Source: Morinoia aosen (taxonomy: Eukaryota > Arthropoda > Malacostraca > Amphipoda > Talitridae). Taken from it: a stretch of 64,000 bases of DNA. Positions 57,576 through 64,000 of this stretch are shown piece after piece. The notes under the pieces are model-generated. The model saw nothing but the letters and a program-made list of their open reading frames with translations, had not been told where the DNA came from and did no database searches. A program made the translations under genes and the position numbers. Within the stretch, counting starts at the first letter, position 1, and every line of letters begins with the position of its first letter. The stretch is from assembly GCA_030386875.1 (NCBI GenBank), contig CM059556.1, forward strand, positions 38,294,964 to 38,358,963. Reading direction: 5' to 3'.

Positions 57576-58530
57576 ATGCACCAGACGCAAGCCATTTCAG
57601 GTCTTTAACCCTAGTGAAACGCACGGTTGTGTATACGAATAAAGTTCAAGTGATGTGACTTAACCCAAAACATACCATATCAAGCGCTATCTAGCAGGAA
57701 AATAAAGCATGCCCGCACAACACTTTAAATCTACTCATTAAAATGTAACTAATAACGTATACAATTTACATTCAAGCTACACGTAGAGTTTATTATTCTA
57801 CAATCTAGAATAATTTCTAGAATACGCAATTGTTTCATTCTCTTTAATTAACGCTACCGCCAGGATTTTTACGGCAAGCACAAAGTACACGGAATACCAA
57901 CCACTACATCACATTTGTTCACTTAATGATTCCAATGCTCGTCAACGCCCGCTACCAAGCGAGGCAACCCATTTAATGGAAGTACCATTTTAACAAGCTG
58001 ACAGCGTATTGTAACATGTGTGTACCATTATTCACGCACCAGTGTAAATGAATGGATTTTTGTCAGTTTGGTGACATTTTAAAAAATACACGTTATCATA
58101 CTAGGTAAAATGTTATCAGGAATTATGTCTTTCATATTTATTAGAAAGGAGAGAAACGTTTCCGAGCAGAAAAGTCGATTTCCCAAACCTGCAATTTACA
58201 ACCTAACCAAAAAAACGGTACAACCGTTGAAACGCCGGCAACGAGTTGAAGGGGCAGTTTCACAATACAGTTAAAACCATGATTCTTGGAATATTCCAAG
58301 CTCATCATCGCAAGACCATAGCAACACCACTATTCCAAAGTCATCAACCTGCGAATCCGAAGCACCTAGAGTAACAAGTCCTTATCCTCAGAACAGAAAC
58401 ATTCATGCGGCCACCAGCAAGTCCTACGCTCGTATATTCTAATTCAGCACGGCAGCACCGCGGTAACATTGTGGACAGGTCCAGACCATAGGCCTGTTGT
58501 TGGCATCAGTTGCGCCCAGACGAGTTCCTT
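57576..58530. other. Unique spacer
   Basis: About 950 bp of AT-rich sequence. A small palindrome, attctacaatctagaataatttctagaat, lies near 57795-57822. No supported gene. Confidence 0.5.
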
Positions 58531-61500
58531 TCATCAAAGTAACCCACATCAAAGTAACCCCCATCAAAGTAACCCCCATCAAAGTAACCCCCATCAAAGT
58601 AACCCCCATCAAAGTAACCCCCATCAAAGTAACCCCCATCAAAGTAACCCACATCAAAGTAACCCCCATCAAAGTAACCCCCATCAAAGTAACCCCCATC
58701 AAAGTAACCCCCATCAAAGTAACCCCCATCAAAGTAACCCCCATCAAAGTAACCCCCATCAAAGTAACCCACATCAAAGTAACCCCCATCAAAGTAACCC
58801 ACATCAAAGTAACCCCCATCAAAGTAACCCACATCAAAGTAACCCCCATCAAAGTAACCCCCATCAAAGTAACCCCCATCAAAGTAACCCACATCAAAGT
58901 AACCCCCATCAAAGTAACCCCCATCAAAGTAACCCACATCAAAGTAACCCCCATCAAAGTAACCCCCATCAAAGTAACCCCCATCAAAGTAACCCCCATC
59001 AAAGTAACCCACATCAAAGTAACCCCCATCAAAGTAACCCCCATCAAAGTAACCCCCATCAACGTAACCACCATCAAAGTAACCACCATCAAAGTAACCC
59101 CCATCAAAGTAACCCACATCAAAGTAACCCCCATCAAAGTAACCCCCATCAAAGTAACCCCCATCAACGTAACCACCATCAAAGTAACCCCCATCAAAGT
59201 AACCCACATCAAAGTAACCACCATCAAAGTAACCACCATCAACGTAACCACCATCAACGTAACCCCCATCAAAGTAACCCCCATCAAAGTAACCCACATC
59301 AAAGTAACCCACATCAAAGTAACCACCATCAAAGTAACCACCATCAAAGTAACCACCATCAAAGTAACCACCATCAAAGTAACCACCATCAAAGTAACCA
59401 CCATCAAAGTAACCCCCATCAAAGTAACCCCCATCAAAGTAACCCCCATCAAAGTAACCCCCATCAAAGTAACCCCCATCAAAGTAACCCCCATCAAAGT
59501 AACCCCCATCAAAGTAACCCACATCAAAGTAACCCACATCAAAGTAACCCACATCAAAGTAACCCACATCAAAGTAACCCACATCAAAGTAACCCACATC
59601 AAAGTAACCACCATCAAAGTAACCACCATCAAAGTAACCCACATCAAAGTAACCACCATCAAAGTAACCACCATCAAAGTAACCCACATCAAAGTAACCC
59701 ACATCAAAGTAACCCACATCAAAGTAACCCACATCAAAGTAACCCACATCAAAGTAACCACCATCAAAGTAACCACCATCAAAGTAACCCACATCAAAGT
59801 AACCCACATCAAAGTAACCCACATCAAAGTAACCCACATCAAAGTAACCCACATCAAAGTAACCAACATCAAAGTAACCACCATCAAAGTAACCACCATC
59901 AAAGTAACCACCATCAAAGTAACCACCATCAAAGTAACCCACATCAAAGTAACCCACATCAAAGTAACCCCCATCAACGTAACCCCCATCAACGTAACCA
60001 CCATCAAAGTAACCACCATCAAAGTAACCACCATCAAAGTAACCCACATCAAAGTAACCCACATCAAAGTAACCACCATCAAAGTAACCACCATCAAAGT
60101 AACCATCATCAAAGTAACCCCCATCAAAGTAACCCCCATCAAAGTAACCCCCATCAAAGTAACCCCCATCAAAGTAACCCACATCAAAGTAACCCACATC
60201 AAAGTAACCACCATCAAAGTAACCACCATCAAAGTAACCACCATCAAAGTAACCCACATCAAAGTAACCCCCATCAACGTAACCCCCATCAACGTAACCA
60301 CCATCAACGTAACCACCATCAAAGTAACCCCCATCAAAGTAACCCACATCAAAGTAACCCACATCAAAGTAACCCCCATCAACGTAACCACCATCAACGT
60401 AACCACCATCAAAGTAACCCCCATCAACGTAACCCCCATCAACGTAACCACCATCAAAGTAACCACCATCAAAGTAACCCACATCAAAGTAACCCACATC
60501 AAAGTAACCCCCATCAACGTAACCCCCATCAACGTAACCACCATCAAAGTAACCACCATCAAAGTAACCACCATCAAAGTAACCACCATCAAAGTAACCA
60601 CCATCAAAGTAACCCACATCAAAGTAACCCACATCAAAGTAACCACCATCAAAGTAACCCACATCAAAGTAACCACCATCAAAGTAACCCACATCAAAGT
60701 GACCACCATCAAAGTAACCACCATCAAAGTAACCACCATCAACGTAACCACCATCAACGTAACCCCCATCAACGTAACCACCATCAAAGTAACCCACATC
60801 AAAGTAACCCACATCAAAGTAACCCACATCAAAGTAACCCCCATCAACGTAACCCCCATCAACGTAACCACCATCAAAGTAACCACCATCAAAGTAACCC
60901 ACATCAAAGTGACCACCATCAAAGTAACCACCATCAAAGTAACCACCATCAACGTAACCACCATCAACGTAACCCCCATCAACGTAACCACCATCAAAGT
61001 AACCCACATCAAAGTAACCCACATCAAAGTAACCCACATCAAAGTAACCCCCATCAACGTAACCCCCATCAACGTAACCACCATCAAAGTAACCACCATC
61101 AAAGTAACCCACATCAAAGTAACCACCATCAAAGTAACCACCATCAAAGTCCCCACCATCAAAGTCCCCACCATCAAAGTAACCACCATCAAAGTAACCA
61201 CCATCAAAGTAACCCACATCAAAGTAACCCCCATCAACGTAACCATCATCAAAGTAACCACCATCAAAGTAACCACCATCAACGTAACCACCATCAACGT
61301 AACCCCCATCAACGTAACCACCATCAAAGTAACCCACATCAAAGTAACCCACATCAAAGTAACCCACATCAAAGTAACCCCCATCAACGTAACCCCCATC
61401 AACGTAACCACCATCAAAGTAACCACCATCAAAGTAACCCACATCAAAGTAACCACCATCAAAGTAACCACCATCAAAGTAACCACCATCAAAGTAACCC

Positions 61501-63235
61501 ACATCAAAGTAACCCCCATCAACGTAACCACCATCAAAGTAACCACCATCAAAGTAACCACCATCAACGTAACCACCATCAACGTAACCCCCATCAACGT
61601 AACCCCCATCAACGTAACCACCATCAAAGTAACCCACATCAAAGTAACCACCATCAAAGTAACCCACATCAAAGTAACCACCATCAAAGTAACCACCATC
61701 AAAGTAACCACCATCAAAGTAACCCACATCAAAGTAACCCACATCAAAGTAACCCACATCAAAGTAACCACCATCAAAGTAACCACCATCAAAGTAACCA
61801 CCATCAACGTAACCACCATCAACGTAACCACCATCAAAGTAACCACCATCAAAGTAACCACCATCAAAGTCCCCACCATCAAAGTAACCACCATCAAAGT
61901 AACCCACATCAAAGTAACCCACATCAAAGTAACCCACATCAAAGTAACCCACATCAAAGTAACCCACATCAAAGTAACCACCATCAAAGTAACCACCATC
62001 AAAGTAACCACCATCAAAGTAACCACCATCAAAGTAACCACCATCAAAGTAACCACCATCAAAGTAACCACCATCAAAGTAACCACCATCAAAGTAACCA
62101 CCATCAAAGTAACCACCATCAAAGTAACCACCATCAAAGTAACCACCATCAAAGTAACCACCATCAAAGTAACCACCATCAAAGTAACCACCATCAAAGT
62201 AACCACCATCAAAGTAACCACCATCAAAGTAACCACCATCAAAGTAACCACCATCAAAGTAACCACCATCAAAGTAACCACCATCAAAGTAACCACCATC
62301 AAAGTAACCACCATCAAAGTAACCACCATCAAAGTCCCCACCATCAAAGTAACCACCATCAAAGTAACCACCATCAAAGTAACCCACATCAAAGTAACCA
62401 CCATCAAAGTAACCACCATCAAAGTAACCACCATCAAAGTAACCACCATCAAAGTAACCACCATCAAAGTAACCACCATCAAAGTAACCACCATCAAAGT
62501 AACCACCATCAAAGTAACCACCATCAAAGTAACCACCATCAAAGTAACCACCATCAAAGTAACCACCATCAAAGTAACCCCCATCAAAGTCCCCACCATC
62601 AAAGTAACCACCATCAAAGTAACCACCATCAAAGTAACCCACATCAAAGTAACCCACATCAAAGTAACCCACATCAAAGTAACCCACATCAAAGTAACCC
62701 ACATCAAAGTAACCCACATCAAAGTAACCACCATCAAAGTAACCACCATCAAAGTCCCCACCATCAAAGTAACCACCATCAAAGTAACCACCATCAAAGT
62801 AACCACCACCAAAGTAACCACCATCAAAGTAACCACCATCAAAGTAACCACCATCAAAGTAACCACCATCAAAGTCCCCACCATCAAAGTAACCACCATC
62901 AAAGTAACCACCATCAAAGTAACCACCATCAAAGTAACCACCATCAAAGTCCCCACCATCAAAGTAACCACCATCAAAGTAACCACCATCAAAGTAACCA
63001 CCATCAAAGTAACCACCATCAAAGTCCCCACCATCAAAGTAACCACCATCAAAGTAACCACCATCAAAGTCCCCACCATCAAAGTAACCACCATCAAAGT
63101 CCCCACCATCAAAGTAACCACCATCAAAGTAACCACCATCAAAGTCCCCACCATCAAAGTAACCACCATCAAAGTAACCACCATCAAAGTCCCCACCATC
63201 AAAGTAACCACCATCAAAGTAACAATCATCAAACA
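58531..63235. repeat. 15-bp tandem array, about 313 copies
   Basis: Units are catcaaagtaacccc, catcaaagtaaccac, catcaaagtaaccca and catcaacgtaaccac-type variants. Variants cluster in runs; in 60,695-61,450 blocks repeat at 210 bp (the rare aagtgacc variant lies at about 60,699 and 60,909). A ccccaccatcaaagt variant is frequent after 62,330. Four of six frames (1,592-1,627 codons) are free of stops because 15 is a multiple of 3; they encode pentapeptides HQSNP/HQSNH, KVTPI/KVTTI, GYFDG and VTLMV. Nothing favours one frame, so I call no gene. Confidence 0.97.
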
Positions 63236-63470
63236 GCATGGACATAAAAACAATACAGGAATTGGGATAATTCAGGTAATTAATCTCATTCGGTTTGACC
63301 TCACGCAATCGGCGAATTTGAGGTAACGGTGAAAAGCAGGCTTGTATCGCAGGTACGTGGACTTGCCTGCCCAAACAATGGTGACGCATTCGTCCGCACG
63401 CCTACCTCCCTGCAGGAAACAATGGGGACTTCGCTGGAGCCGGCAACGTGCTGAATTATTCATCATCGTC
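63236..63470. other. Unique spacer
   Basis: No supported feature. Confidence 0.5.
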
Positions 63471-63474
63471 GCCG

Positions 63475-63920
63475 TGTCTTATATGAGCCACCTGAGCACC
63501 CTAACTTTCGGGGTTGAAACTGTTTTTCTTACTACTCTCCATCCCTAAAACCACGGTCGCCATGACCAAAACTTCTCACAGTTGAAAATAACGGAAGGAC
63601 TGAAAATAACTAGAATCATCACATCTTTGTTTGGAGAGTCTGCATGTCTTGTATGACACCCGAGCACACTAACTTTCGGTTGAAACTGTTTTTTTTTCAC
63701 TCTTCCCCATTTCTAAGCAGCACCAGTGACCGACATACCACACATACGAGTGACCGACATACCACACAAACCAGTGACACACAGCAGGTTAACAATACGC
63801 GGTGCGGCGCGACTCGTTATTCGAGGTGTGCTCGAAATATTTCATAAGATCGACTTTGTAATGTAATGAGCGCCATAACCGAAACTTCCAAGGAGTTGAA
63901 AATAACGAAAAAGTTGAAAA
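63475..63920. repeat. Two-copy direct repeat, about 170-250 bp
   Basis: The block with cctgagcaccctaactttcg, gttgaaactgtttttct, cgccatgaccaaaacttctc and gttgaaaataacggaa recurs in diverged form at 63640-63910 (cccgagcacactaactttcg, gttgaaactgtttttt, cgccataaccgaaacttcc, gttgaaaataacgaaa). The second copy contains an extra short repeat of agtgaccgacataccacaca. Confidence 0.75.
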
Positions 63921-64000
63921 CAACCCCGTATGCTAACTATCTGAACACTGAATAATGACGAATGCAGGCACAGCATCACTCTTCAACTAAGAGAAAAGGT

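Noticed and set aside
58439-63389. Giant proteins with (YFDGG)n, (HQSNP)n, (KVTPI)n or (TLMVV)n repeats
   Set aside because: Four frames on two strands are equally open because the DNA unit is 15 bp. No frame shows independent evidence of coding such as a domain, splice structure or biased unit differences.

Overview
This window is non-coding, repeat-dominated eukaryotic nuclear DNA, almost certainly animal and most plausibly arthropod (probably insect). The reasons are inferential: no dense gene layout, no bacterial signals, AT-rich unique sequence, and many small non-autonomous transposons of types common in insects (TTAA-flanked piggyBac-like MITEs, a hAT-like MITE, TA-flanked palindromic MITEs, a solo-LTR-like insertion, and a SINE-like retroposon with target-site duplications). 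I found no convincing protein-coding gene. The longest open frames (up to about 1,600 codons) all lie inside tandem arrays whose unit length or lack of stop codons keeps several frames open on both strands at once.

By my own tally of array boundaries, roughly 31 kb (close to half) is tandem repeat. Layout: 1-4,000 mixed unique sequence with old repeats and a CAG-rich tract; 4,009-15,500 one large AT-rich satellite block passing through 17-bp, 14-bp, 25-bp and again 14-bp units, broken by a SINE-like element that itself carries a 1.14-kb TTAA element, and by a 1.6-kb TG...CA insertion; 15,979-18,355 a GC-rich 23-bp array; 19-24.3 kb SINE copies, MITEs, a tRNA-like sequence, a long hairpin and two loci of a 30-bp repeat; 24.5-28 kb four abutting arrays (28, 17 and 21 bp, then CTG/TTG); 28-42 kb mostly unique spacer with short degenerate arrays and several MITEs with readable ends; 42.2-43.9 kb a 35-bp array; 44-48.6 kb MITE cluster, a 13-bp array and a 98-bp array; 49.2-52.0 kb a 22-bp array that passes into a 66-bp higher-order repeat; 53-57.6 kb 23-bp and 52-bp arrays; 58.5-63.2 kb a 15-bp array of about 313 units.

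Nothing here works together as a gene system. The best biology is evolutionary: arrays change unit step by step, homogenise in blocks, form higher-order repeats, and are used as insertion targets by mobile elements whose removal exactly restores the repeat register. The SINE-like family is present in about a dozen copies, all in the same orientation, with target-site duplications of 13-14 bp in the best copies.
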